Assembly: GCF_000147875.1 (NCBI RefSeq) | Contig: NC_014507.1 | Location: forward strand, 1,116,001 to 1,180,000 | Reading direction: 5' to 3' | Length of the DNA: 64,000 bases | DNA from: Methanolacinia petrolearia DSM 11571 | Lineage (GTDB): Archaea; Halobacteriota; Methanomicrobia; Methanomicrobiales; Methanomicrobiaceae | Shown here: piece after piece, positions 15,267 through 24,170 of the stretch | Layout of the letters: the number at the start of each line of letters is the position of its first letter | Numbering within the stretch: position 1 is the stretch's first letter | Program-made: the position numbers and the translations under genes | Notes under the pieces: generated by a model | The model's input: the letters and a program-made list of their open reading frames with translations, nothing else | The model's database searches: none | Told to the model about the DNA's origin: nothing

Positions 15267-17483
15267 CTATTTGGCCCTGAACTTCCCTTCAGGTATGTGA
15301 ATCTCGAATCGTGCACCTTCTCCGGGTGTCCCTGTCTCGGTTATCGTGAGACCTGTTATAGACAGAATCTCTCTTGAGAGAAAGAGCCCGAGACCTGAAT
15401 TCTTGAAATATTCTCTCCTGAATATCTTCTCTTTTACATCCCCCGGAATCCCTACTCCGTCATCTTCACAGTAGATTATAAGCTCATCGGGCTTCTGTTC
15501 GGAGTAGAAAGTGATCTCCGTTATGGTCTCGCCATGTTTTATGGCATTATCTGTCAGGTTATAGATCACTTTCTCAAAGAGAGGATCGGCAAACACCTCA
15601 ATATTTTCTATATTGTTTGTAAACTTTATAGACTTTATATCGCTGACAAATGCGCTGCTTGTACTGATCTTTTCTATAATCTCTCCGACATCGAACCATT
15701 GCGGGCTCTGTTCGCCTAAATCCTTGTAATAACCTGTAAAAGTGATCTGCCTCTTTATTGTCTCAACTGCGTTTGTAATTTTATTTATATATTCTTCAGT
15801 TTTTGTCTCCTTCGGGATATTCTGGTCCATTTCGATCAGATCCAGGTATCCTGCCGCCACTGTAATCTGGTTGAGGATATCGTGGCGTGTAATGCTTGAC
15901 AACAGGTTTAGTTTCCTGTTCACTTCTTTTAAAGCATCCTGGTTCTTCTTTTGCTCTGTAATATCTGTAGCGAATAGAAGAACCCCGTAAACCTCGCCAT
16001 TTTGATCTTTCAACGGAATCTTATCCATGCTTATCCAGAGTTTCTTCCCTTTTGCTGTTATGAATGATTCAATTATCCCGAATTCGGGCTCTCCGGAATT
16101 GATTATTTTGAGATCGTCTTCGTAATAGGCGTCCTTATAATGCGGGAACAGATCACGACCTGATCTTCCTACGATGTCTTCTACGGGCAACCCGAATTTT
16201 TCTGCAACCTTGGGATTAACCCTGATGAATTTGTTCTTGGTGTCCTTGTAAAATATCATCGCGGGTGCGTTTTCAAAGATGGTATTAAGATCCTTGTTAA
16301 GGATCATGAGCTTGGCTTCGGATTCGCGAAGGGCGTCTTCCATCTCCTTTCTGAGGGTAATGTCACGGCCGATTCCCAACACTCCGATAAGTTTCCCGTC
16401 TGAGTCATACATTGGTGTTTTAATTGTTTCAAGACATGCACGATGACCATCGTCGGCAAATGTGATCCATTCTTCGTTAGTCGTAGGCCCTCCTGCCTCG
16501 ACAGCCCTGCGATCGTTCTCGCGGAAAAAATCTGCTAATTCATGATCGAGAAAATCATAATCCGTTTTACCCTTGATCTCCTCTTCTGTTGCCCCGAAGA
16601 AGCGTTCAAACATCTTGTTGCATGAGATAAAAACCCCTTTTTCGTCTTTTAGCCATACAAGATCGGGGATCGTTCGTATTAATGTCCGCAGGTATGCTTC
16701 ATTTTCGCGTAATACAGTTTCATTTCGTTTAAGTTCGGTGATATCGTGTATATATTCTACTGCTCCGATTACTTTTCCATTCGTATCGTAAAAGGGGGAT
16801 GCAGTAACCCGAAAGTCTGTAATATCCTTTTCATTTTCCGAATCGAAATGTATTTCTGCAGAGACTGTATCTCCTTCCTTTTTCAGGTTTTTATATCTTG
16901 AATCGAGAATGTCTCCTGAAATTACCGCATCGATCAGAACCGGTTTTTTATTCCCGTATATAGCTTCAGAATAGGCAGAATCTCCCTTGCCGACGATATC
17001 ATCTTTTGGAATGCCTGCCACTTTTTCCATCGCACGATTCCAGGCAATAACTCTTTTATCCGTGTCGATTAGAAAAATGGGGTCGGGCAGAAATTCGATG
17101 ATATCGTCCAGTTTCTGTTCGGCATTCGTCAGCTCTTCTTCTGTGCATTTTTGTTTAATAGAAAGGTACGTGGTTACTCCTGCTATAAAGATGAAGATGC
17201 ATACTCTTATCAGGGCATCGTAAATAATCTCCGGGTTCTGTGTGAATACGGAGATCAGGATGAAGTATATTGCAGATATAAGAATCGAGAAGAAGAATCC
17301 TTTCTTGCCGTAGTATATGCAGGCGATAACGATCGGTATGTAAAAAAAATTCTGGAATATTATGAAACACCCGTTCATCAATGAAATAATGCTGATCGCT
17401 ATTGCTAATAGCGTGCTCGCGGTTATCAGGTAAACCGGAGCGATTTTGGGAGTCCATACAGGTTTTATGTCACTTTTTTTCAT
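15267..17483 (-). CDS. Membrane PAS histidine kinase
   Basis: A 738-residue sensor kinase. The N-terminus has about five membrane helices (residues 15-110; INGCFIIFQ-type segment IPIVIACIYYGKKGFFFSIL). Three PAS domains follow (about 125-250, 260-380, 395-510). The kinase core has the variant H-box SSITRHDILNQITVAAGYL, N-box LTDNAIKHGETITEI, G1 EDDGVGIPG and G2 SGLGLFLSREIL. It is complete and should be active. It belongs with the kinases at 33718 and 48560, which share the last PAS and the core nearly residue by residue. No DNA-binding response regulator is adjacent; the downstream pseudo-receiver protein is the likely partner. Confidence 0.9.
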   Translation of the reverse strand: MKKSDIKPVWTPKIAPVYLITASTLLAIAISIISLMNGCFIIFQNFFYIPIVIACIYYGKKGFFFSILISAIYFILISVFTQNPEIIYDALIRVCIFIFIAGVTTYLSIKQKCTEEELTNAEQKLDDIIEFLPDPIFLIDTDKRVIAWNRAMEKVAGIPKDDIVGKGDSAYSEAIYGNKKPVLIDAVISGDILDSRYKNLKKEGDTVSAEIHFDSENEKDITDFRVTASPFYDTNGKVIGAVEYIHDITELKRNETVLRENEAYLRTLIRTIPDLVWLKDEKGVFISCNKMFERFFGATEEEIKGKTDYDFLDHELADFFRENDRRAVEAGGPTTNEEWITFADDGHRACLETIKTPMYDSDGKLIGVLGIGRDITLRKEMEDALRESEAKLMILNKDLNTIFENAPAMIFYKDTKNKFIRVNPKVAEKFGLPVEDIVGRSGRDLFPHYKDAYYEDDLKIINSGEPEFGIIESFITAKGKKLWISMDKIPLKDQNGEVYGVLLFATDITEQKKNQDALKEVNRKLNLLSSITRHDILNQITVAAGYLDLIEMDQNIPKETKTEEYINKITNAVETIKRQITFTGYYKDLGEQSPQWFDVGEIIEKISTSSAFVSDIKSIKFTNNIENIEVFADPLFEKVIYNLTDNAIKHGETITEITFYSEQKPDELIIYCEDDGVGIPGDVKEKIFRREYFKNSGLGLFLSREILSITGLTITETGTPGEGARFEIHIPEGKFRAK

Positions 17484-17768
17484 ATGTCTTCATAGAATGG
17501 GCTTATACTGCCTTGAGATGATTTACGTGACTCATTACAGCGCTTCTGATTCTTTATGAATCCTTCAATGGCTTCAAATCATATCAATGTTTCCAATATT
17601 TCTTTATTTTGCATCCTGAAAGATAAATGAACGAATTGTGTTGGATAATTTATAGGCTCCAGAACCTTTTTTATTTGATTTATTACCTGGCTGTTTATGA
17701 TCAGTTATATGCAATTATGGCAGGAGTTCAGGGAAGAGATTTATATTAAATTGTTTTATTAATCACTT
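17484..17768. other. Divergent promoter region
   Basis: AT-rich spacer between the kinase (minus strand) and the membrane PAS protein (plus strand). TTATATTAAATTG near 17741-17753 is a plausible TATA element about 20 bases before the ATG at 17769, implying a very short leader. No gene is seen. Confidence 0.3.
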
Positions 17769-18731
17769 ATGGAGATTGTTATACCGGAGAAATGGTCGGG
17801 GACGTCGGTAAAACTCGCAGTATTAGGTGCGGTGACGATAATTGTTGCTGCTATAACTTTATTCTGTCTGTCTGGCGATATTCAGATAATTTTTACTCAT
17901 CTTTACTATATACCAATAATTCTTGCTTCGTACTGGTTTGAGCGTAAGGGAGTACTCTTTACACTTTTTTTAAGCCTTTTCTACCTTGAGGCGGTATATT
18001 CATTTAATCCTGCTGATATGCAGGGACTTTATTCGGCAATTATAAGAGTGATTGTATTCATTGGAATATCTTTAGTTATCGCTTTTCTTTCTGCAACTAT
18101 TAAAAAGAAGCAGGAGAATGTCTCAAGGTCCGAACGATTATTTCATGCCGTCTGGGAGAGCATTCATGCGGGTATCGTTCTCGTGGATGCAAAAACGCAC
18201 TGCATTATTTCAGCAAATCCCGAGTTCACCAGAATGACAGGATTTTCAGAATCGGATTTGGACGGACAGGTCTGCCATGAATACATTTGTCCTATGGGGG
18301 TGGGTGAATGCCCTGTAAGCGACAAGGGTCTTAAAGTTGAACACGTAGAAGGTGTTTTACTTTCCAAAGATAAAAAAGAGATTCCTGTTTTTAAAACCAT
18401 AGCAGAGATGAAGATAGGTGACGAGGATTATTACATAGAGAGCTGTATCGATATTACCGCGTTAAAAGATGCGGAGAACATTCTCCTTGCTTATCTCCGG
18501 GAAGCGACTCTGCGGATCAGAAACCCCCTGGAACTGGTTCGTGAGAATCTCATCGAACTGCAGAAAGAACAGGAGGATCGTGAAACTAATCCTGCATATA
18601 TAACTACAGCAATTGCAGTACAGCAAAAGAATATTGAAGGAATATTGGGAAATCTCCGGGAAATCGAACGGGCTGTTGCAGAGAATCGGACAGAGATACC
18701 TGATGCTTTAAGGGAATACCTTAAGAGGTGA
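17769..18731 (+). CDS. Membrane PAS sensor without kinase domain
   Basis: A 320-residue protein. Residues 15-105 hold about four membrane helices similar to those of the neighbouring kinase (HLYYIPIILASYWFERKGV). A PAS domain spans about 122-235 (ESIHAGIVLVDAKTHCIISANPEF split across 18156-18225, then MTGFSESDLDG). It includes an unusual CHEYICPMGVGECPV insert with three cysteines that might bind a metal or cofactor. The C-terminal helix EATLRIRNPLELV resembles the histidine-less DHp helix of the protein at 12419. No ATPase follows. It is 6 bases upstream of a RecA-fold gene and probably co-transcribed with it. Confidence 0.75.
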   Translation: MEIVIPEKWSGTSVKLAVLGAVTIIVAAITLFCLSGDIQIIFTHLYYIPIILASYWFERKGVLFTLFLSLFYLEAVYSFNPADMQGLYSAIIRVIVFIGISLVIAFLSATIKKKQENVSRSERLFHAVWESIHAGIVLVDAKTHCIISANPEFTRMTGFSESDLDGQVCHEYICPMGVGECPVSDKGLKVEHVEGVLLSKDKKEIPVFKTIAEMKIGDEDYYIESCIDITALKDAENILLAYLREATLRIRNPLELVRENLIELQKEQEDRETNPAYITTAIAVQQKNIEGILGNLREIERAVAENRTEIPDALREYLKR

Positions 18732-18737
18732 TTATTA

Positions 18738-19298
18738 ATGGAATTTAAAATGGGTGAGGACAATAAAAAAATTATCCTTGCACTGTCACCTTCCCGTACT
18801 TACAGGGAGAATAATCTTGCGATGCTGAAAGAGGTTCAGAAAAGGGATGAACTCAGAACGATTATTATCTGCTTGAATCAGCCGCAGTCTTTTCTTATGG
18901 ATTTTTACGGGAAAAACGGGATAGACATGAACCGGGTCTTTTTCGTCGATGCCATAACCAAATATGCAACAGGCAGTGCTCCGAAAAATATCGAAAATTG
19001 TCTTTTTGTTTCACGCCCGGGCGATCTTACTTCAATGAGTATCGCAGTAACAAGCGTAATTAATAAATTTAAAAATGATAAAATCATAATTTTCCTGGAT
19101 TCTGTCAATGCCCTGCTAATTCATACGAATTCTGTTAATCTGACAAAATTTATTCATTTTATTATCAGTAAGCTGAGAGTGCTGAATATTTCAGGAATTT
19201 TCCTTGCGGTCGAAAAAGGTCTTGACCCGATTTTATTAAATCAGATTATGCTGTTTGCAGATGAGATGGTTGAATTTCCTGATGGATCTCAACAATAA
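18738..19298 (+). CDS. RecA/KaiC-fold protein lacking the P-loop (DUF835-like)
   Basis: A 186-residue protein with the strand order of KaiC-type ATPases but no Walker A: the first strand reads KIILALSPSRTYRENNLAML. The Walker B-like strand is KIIIFLDSVNALLIH near residue 115. Such DUF835-like domains are common in archaeal signalling clusters and may bind nucleotides or protein partners. The gene follows the membrane PAS protein by 6 bases and so probably acts in the same signalling pathway. Confidence 0.6.
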   Translation: MEFKMGEDNKKIILALSPSRTYRENNLAMLKEVQKRDELRTIIICLNQPQSFLMDFYGKNGIDMNRVFFVDAITKYATGSAPKNIENCLFVSRPGDLTSMSIAVTSVINKFKNDKIIIFLDSVNALLIHTNSVNLTKFIHFIISKLRVLNISGIFLAVEKGLDPILLNQIMLFADEMVEFPDGSQQ

Positions 19299-19330
19299 AA
19301 AACCGAATTCTTTTTAGGTTTGCTTTCTCA

Positions 19331-21061
19331 TCAGTCATCGACAGTTATATCTCTCAGATATTCATATCCCTTTAATTTTTTTGTAATTATCCAGTCGAAT
19401 ATGAATTCTGCAGCTTTGGTCTTATTCAATTGCATGTAATACAAAAGTCCGATATTTTGAGCCATAAAAGGCACTATTCCACCTGTATGAGTCAGAACAT
19501 ATTCATTCTTTTTCAGGAGATCGTAATTGCCCAGGTAAAGCATCTTTGCAATAAAATAGACAGAATCAAGGTAATTTTCGTTTATGATCGGGATACCCCT
19601 GCTGTCTTTGGGATGGACCAGAACCGGAACTCTGGATTTCGCGAGTTTATCAAGTATTCTCAAATCAAATATATCTTCAAGTTCTGAATTGTATATCCGG
19701 GTATAAATACAGATGCCGTCCAGATTCAGGTTATTCAGGCAATAGTCGATCTCTGCTATCGCATGGTCTGCATCATCAACATCAACAGCTCCAAAAGCAC
19801 CGATCTCACGAGGATTTTCATCCCTTATATCTGCAACTTTTGTATTATATTCCCTTATAACCGGAAAACAGATTTTGCTTTCATAATTCCAAATTTGCGG
19901 TAGATCCAGAGAGAGCATTATTCTTTCATAGCCCTTTTCATTCATCAGCTTATAAATATCATCCGGATTCCAGACTTTAACCTGCTTTTCATCGAAATTA
20001 TTGACGATTCCCTTAACAGCTTCAATGACACTATCAGGATTACAATGATAATGATACTTAATCTTCCCGGCATTTTTTTGGTTTATACTGGTATTGCAGG
20101 AATCCAGGGGGATATTTTCAATAGGCTCATTGAATTCAAAAAGTTTTTCTGCATTATTTTTAAAAATATCCTGAATAAACGATTTTTTAATATCAAGGGA
20201 GTTGATTAATTTTATCCAGTAAGCATAATTATTTTTTGCCCATATGTAATCGGTTCCTAATACCACATGGTTGATTCCTGAGAAAGAAATTGTATCTTTC
20301 ATGGTGTCATGATATGCTATTCTTGCAGTGTCGGGATAAATCCGGGTCTTCAGGTTTTTAAATTCTGTATCAATATCGGGATTTTCTTCTTTCATAGTTT
20401 TTATAATAGTAGGGGCGACTACTGGCAATACTCCCCCGCCGTGAGAAAGTATAAATTTAATATTGGGGTAATCCCTGTGATAGCCGCTTCTGATAAAATC
20501 GATCATAGTGTGTGTGGTATCAAGCATGAACAGGTACATATAATTCAGCAGGCGATGGTCACTTTTTTCAGGGCGTGCGGTCGGGTGAACAAATACGACT
20601 GCATTTCTGTCATTCAGCTCTTTAAAAAATTCCCTGTATTCTTTTTTGCCGAGATAATTTCCGTTTACATTGCTTAACAATCCAACACCATCAAGCTTTA
20701 GTTCATCTAGTGAATATTTTAATTCCGTTATGGCCCCCTCAACATCGGGGAGAGGAACTGCTGCGAAACCGCCGAATTTTTCAGGATTCCTGTAAATAAT
20801 ATCTGCCATGTATTCGTTGCATCTTCTGGCCAGCCTCCTACTAAAGTCATTTCCATTGAAATAAACGCCTGGTGTTGATATCGACATAAAGACTTTCGTA
20901 AAATTGTGCTTTTTCATCATCCTCAATTGCATATCTTCTGTCCATTTCGGTTGTTTAAAACCGAATATGTCAGTGACCCCTGCTATTTTCAGTTCTTCTT
21001 TGTAGAATTTCGGGATGATATGGTGGTGGACATCCCACTTTTCAAAATTTGATCTTTTCAT
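19331..21061 (-). CDS. Tandem amidohydrolase_2 protein
   Basis: About 576 residues from the ATG at 21061, which follows AGAGGTTGTTTT; a longer in-frame start at 21088 is less likely. The first half (1-320) is a full amidohydrolase_2/ACMSD-like TIM barrel: WDVHHHIIP metal site, VFVHPTARP, ILSHGGGVLP and VVLGTDYIW. The second half (about 335-576) repeats the fold in weaker form: IKYHYHCNP, VLVHPKD, LTHTGGIVPF, but the terminal GTD aspartate motif is missing. The gene is divergent from a TetR regulator across a perfect palindrome. The first half is probably a metal-dependent hydrolase or decarboxylase; the second may be structural or act on a related substrate. Confidence 0.8.
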   Translation of the reverse strand: MKRSNFEKWDVHHHIIPKFYKEELKIAGVTDIFGFKQPKWTEDMQLRMMKKHNFTKVFMSISTPGVYFNGNDFSRRLARRCNEYMADIIYRNPEKFGGFAAVPLPDVEGAITELKYSLDELKLDGVGLLSNVNGNYLGKKEYREFFKELNDRNAVVFVHPTARPEKSDHRLLNYMYLFMLDTTHTMIDFIRSGYHRDYPNIKFILSHGGGVLPVVAPTIIKTMKEENPDIDTEFKNLKTRIYPDTARIAYHDTMKDTISFSGINHVVLGTDYIWAKNNYAYWIKLINSLDIKKSFIQDIFKNNAEKLFEFNEPIENIPLDSCNTSINQKNAGKIKYHYHCNPDSVIEAVKGIVNNFDEKQVKVWNPDDIYKLMNEKGYERIMLSLDLPQIWNYESKICFPVIREYNTKVADIRDENPREIGAFGAVDVDDADHAIAEIDYCLNNLNLDGICIYTRIYNSELEDIFDLRILDKLAKSRVPVLVHPKDSRGIPIINENYLDSVYFIAKMLYLGNYDLLKKNEYVLTHTGGIVPFMAQNIGLLYYMQLNKTKAAEFIFDWIITKKLKGYEYLRDITVDD

Positions 21062-21089
21062 AAAACAACCTCTTATAAATACAAACAAT

Positions 21090-21108
21090 CTATACTATTT
21101 TAGTATAG
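21090..21108. promoter_or_regulatory. Perfect palindromic operator for the divergent TetR gene
   Basis: CTATACTATTTTAGTATAG has 8-bp arms around TTT and lies between the amidohydrolase start (21061) and the TetR start (21199). This is the expected shape and place for TetR-type autoregulation with control of the divergent target. Confidence 0.75.
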
Positions 21109-21198
21109 TTAGTACAATATTTATGTGTTGCTCAAGATCTGAATTAAATGAACTATTATATTTTAAACAGTACATATTTTGGTAAGGAAAGTGCCAGC

Positions 21199-21795
21199 AT
21201 GAACGGACATCAAAAACGGGCCATTAAAATAGAAAATCACATTAAAAGATCGGCCTTGGAACTTATCAACATACATGGACCTGCAAAGGTTAGTATCGAT
21301 GAAATCGCACGACATGCAAATGTTTCAAAAGTAACCATTTATAAATATTTCAACAGTAAAGACGGGCTTTACAATGAAATCATAAAAATGATTCTTGATG
21401 AAAATATGGAATCCACGCAAACCATTATCAATAGCGATTTGACTTTTTTGGAGAAGTTAAAGTACATTATAGCCACCAAATCAAATTCAGTCAACTATAT
21501 GGGCGGTGAATTCCTTCAGGAATTCATCAGAAACGATCGGGAGATTGAAGAATATATTAAAACGAATTATGAAAACAAATTTACAGAGCTAATGTTTAAT
21601 TTTTTTGAACAGGGAAAATACAATGGATATATAGATGACAGCCTGTCAAATGATATCATTTATACGTATATCAAAATTTTTAGAAGCGGTCTGAAAGAAA
21701 GAGCGTCTGAGCTGGAGTTGACCATTGCCGATAATAATTCATTTGAAACCCTGATAAATTTGTTTTTTTACGGCCTGATAATGAGGCCGGAATAA
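21199..21795 (+). CDS. TetR/AcrR-family regulator
   Basis: About 198 residues. The HTH is IDEIARHANVSKVTIYKYFN near residues 33-52, and the C-terminal helical ligand domain has no signature I recognise. AAGGAAAG precedes the ATG at 21199; an ATG at 21148 is in frame and would add 17 residues. Divergent from the tandem amidohydrolase, with a 19-bp palindrome between them, so the hydrolase substrate or product is a likely ligand. Confidence 0.88.
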   Translation: MNGHQKRAIKIENHIKRSALELINIHGPAKVSIDEIARHANVSKVTIYKYFNSKDGLYNEIIKMILDENMESTQTIINSDLTFLEKLKYIIATKSNSVNYMGGEFLQEFIRNDREIEEYIKTNYENKFTELMFNFFEQGKYNGYIDDSLSNDIIYTYIKIFRSGLKERASELELTIADNNSFETLINLFFYGLIMRPE

Positions 21796-21839
21796 ATTCT
21801 TTCCTGGTATTTGAGAGAAATCTTATTAATTAACGTTTC

Positions 21840-22601
21840 TTATATTTCACCGAATAAGGCACGAACACAGTTTGCAATCTCAAAATCCCTTTTCCCCATC
21901 CCATATCCTATCTTCTGCACCCTCATAACAGGCATAGATGAAAATCCAGGGCAGAAATGTTTCAATAACCCCGCTCCTGTAGGGGTGCAGAGTTCGGCAT
22001 TTATAGTCCCGCCGTATATTGGGACATCTTTTAGAATATGTGCTGTTGCAGGAGCAGGTACCGGCAGAATTCCATGTGCACAATGTACATGTCCTGACCC
22101 CACGTGAACAGGTGATGCCAGTACCTGTTCCGGATTAAGCTCTTCCATTAGAAGGCAGACACCAGTGATATCCGCAATTGCATCCATTGTTCCCACTTCA
22201 TGGAAATGGATTTGGTTAACTGGTTTTCCATGAACATAGCTTTCTGCTTCTGCTATCAGGGAGTAAACGGCGAGTACATTTTCCTTTACATGATCGGGGA
22301 TTTTTATATGGCTGATAATATGCTCAACTTCAGTCATGTTATTATGACAATGTCCATTATTGTGATTGTGCTCACGGGAAATCTCCCCGTGTTCTTCCTC
22401 TTTACCGTTAACCGTGATTACAACTTGCGTCCCCGTGATTCCACATTTTATCGCGGGTCGTGTCTGAAGAGAAATTCCGGGAATTTCTAATTCATTAAAT
22501 CGTTGCAAAAAATCTTTGGGATCAGAATGCAATTCTAAAAGTGCTGACATCAACATATCGCCTGATGCACCCATATTACATTCGAGATACAACATTTTCA
22601 T
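21840..22601 (-). CDS. larC1: LarC N-terminal domain protein (nickel-pincer cofactor)
   Basis: In the Lar system, LarC uses CTP to insert nickel into the pyridinium-bisthiocarboxylate cofactor. This 253-residue protein is the N-terminal domain only: LYLECNMGASGDMLMSALLE, a histidine-rich insert near residues 75-92 (HNHNNGHCHNN), QIHFHEVGTMDAIADITG, CTPTGAGLL, and ends GYGMGKRDFEIANCVRALFG. Full-length LarC continues for about 130 more residues; here the frame stops and a convergent gene ends 45 bases on. The ATG follows the larB stop without a gap. In some bacteria larC1 and larC2 are separate frames joined by frameshifting; no larC2 is visible here. Confidence 0.88.
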   Translation of the reverse strand: MKMLYLECNMGASGDMLMSALLELHSDPKDFLQRFNELEIPGISLQTRPAIKCGITGTQVVITVNGKEEEHGEISREHNHNNGHCHNNMTEVEHIISHIKIPDHVKENVLAVYSLIAEAESYVHGKPVNQIHFHEVGTMDAIADITGVCLLMEELNPEQVLASPVHVGSGHVHCAHGILPVPAPATAHILKDVPIYGGTINAELCTPTGAGLLKHFCPGFSSMPVMRVQKIGYGMGKRDFEIANCVRALFGEI

Positions 22602-23357
22602 TTATTCTGCTCCTATGTGATTGATCATACTTGCGAGGTAGCCTGCCCCAAAGCCATTGTCAATATTCACTACACTTACACCACTTGCACACGAATTCAA
22701 CATTGAAAGCAGTGCTGCCAGGCCGCCAAAGGATGCACCGTAACCAACACTTGTTGGAACAGCAATCACGGGGCAGTCAGCAAGGCCGCCGATAACACTT
22801 GGAAGTGCACCCTCCATTCCTGCAACGGCAATAATAACACGTGCACTCATGATATCATCTGCATGTTCCAACAGCCGGTGAATACCTGCTACACCTATAT
22901 CATAAAGACGTATTATTCCATTTCCAAGTGCCATTGCCGTTAATGCCGCTTCCTCAGCTACAGGAATGTCGCTGGTTCCGCCGGTGGCTATGACAATTTT
23001 TCCATATCCGTCAGGTTCGGGTAGTTCTCCAGCAATGCCGATATTTCCTGTTTCATAATACTGTAAGGGTATTTTAATGCTGACAAATTCAGCACTTTCC
23101 TTGTTCAATCGGGTTATCAGCACTGTTTTCTGACCATTAGCCAGCATGGATGCAGCAATTTCTGCAATTTGCTGTGGTGTTTTTCCTGCTCCGTAGATAA
23201 CTTCAGCTATACCCTGCCGGAGACTCCTGTGATTGTCAATTTTGGCAAAGCCTAAATCTTCAAACGGTGCAGTTTTAAATTGCAATAATGCCTCATCTAC
23301 TGTGAGGTTACCTTCGGATACTTGTTTGAGTATTCCAATAATTTCCTTTTTTTCCAT
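22602..23357 (-). CDS. larB: LarB, pyridinium biscarboxylate synthase
   Basis: LarB carboxylates nicotinate adenine dinucleotide and splits it to give the biscarboxylated mononucleotide, the first step to the nickel-pincer cofactor. The 251 residues show the PurE-like core: VIYGAGKTPQQIAEIA, ATGGTSDIPVAEEAALTA, AGMEGALPSVIGGLADCPVI, PTSVGYGASFGGLAALL and NIDNGFGAGYLA. Length is normal. It overlaps the larC1 start (TAAATG), so the two are translationally coupled. LarE, the sulfur donor enzyme, is not in this window. Confidence 0.92.
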   Translation of the reverse strand: MEKKEIIGILKQVSEGNLTVDEALLQFKTAPFEDLGFAKIDNHRSLRQGIAEVIYGAGKTPQQIAEIAASMLANGQKTVLITRLNKESAEFVSIKIPLQYYETGNIGIAGELPEPDGYGKIVIATGGTSDIPVAEEAALTAMALGNGIIRLYDIGVAGIHRLLEHADDIMSARVIIAVAGMEGALPSVIGGLADCPVIAVPTSVGYGASFGGLAALLSMLNSCASGVSVVNIDNGFGAGYLASMINHIGAE

Positions 23358-23534
23358 TTAGTACTCCTGTTCTTCTAGATCCGGAGAATCGGATAGATTT
23401 GAAGTATATTTAATCGAAATTTAGAGAGAGTGCGGTTTAAAATAACCCTGAAAACTGGAATTATTGCCAGATTCGTAACTCTGTATTTATAAAATATCCA
23501 AATCCATACAAACTTCGTCAGAACAAATATAGTC

Positions 23535-24116
23535 CTATTTTAAAACACCATTCCAAAAAACATGAATATAATAATTAAACAGTTCTTCCAGTGGTAAATC
23601 TGTATTATTTTCACGGATTAATTCCAAAAGACCTGCTGCACTTCGATAAAGATATACCTGAAAAATCTCTAAGGGGACATCAACAAAAATTCCCAATTTG
23701 ATCCCTTGGACAATAATCTCATCTGTCCATGTAAACTGCGAATGTGCCTCTTTTCTGACTTCTTCAGCAATATTTGGGGAATTGCAGAACTGCATTACGA
23801 ATTGTTCCTTTTCCGGATTCTCTATACCCCACTCCAGATATGCCCATAGAATCTTTTCGGTTCTTTCTTTTAGCGGAAGGTCTTTTATATCTGCCTCCGA
23901 GAAGACTTTTGACATCTCGCTTTTTATGGAAAGGTACAATTCACCGATAAGTGTTGTTTTATCCGGGAAATAATGGAAGAGGGTACCTGAAGCGACATCC
24001 GCTTTTTTACATATTGCCGATGTAGGCGTGGCATGAAACCCTCTGGTTGTAAAGAGATGAAGAGCAGCATCAAGTATTTTTTGCCTGTTGTCCGGTTTAG
24101 ATAATTCCCTGTTCAT
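23535..24116 (-). CDS. TetR/AcrR-family regulator
   Basis: 193 residues with the HTH ATPTSAICKKADVASGTLFHYF near residues 29-50, followed by a helical ligand domain (LLELIRENNTDLPLEELFNYY). It lies 54 bases after the Fe-S aldo/keto reductase on the same strand and is probably co-transcribed, so the triple operator upstream of that reductase (25432-25476) would give autoregulation. larB starts 178 bases further down, possibly under the same control. Confidence 0.88.
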   Translation of the reverse strand: MNRELSKPDNRQKILDAALHLFTTRGFHATPTSAICKKADVASGTLFHYFPDKTTLIGELYLSIKSEMSKVFSEADIKDLPLKERTEKILWAYLEWGIENPEKEQFVMQFCNSPNIAEEVRKEAHSQFTWTDEIIVQGIKLGIFVDVPLEIFQVYLYRSAAGLLELIRENNTDLPLEELFNYYIHVFWNGVLK

Positions 24117-24170
24117 GTCTTTCTGTTCCCACTTTTTTGGATGATCTGGATATATTGAGTTTATCTCTCT

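Noticed and set aside
22361-22395. Histidine-rich stretch of larC1 as a separate metal-binding peptide
   Set aside because: It is a normal variable insert between conserved LarC blocks in one frame.
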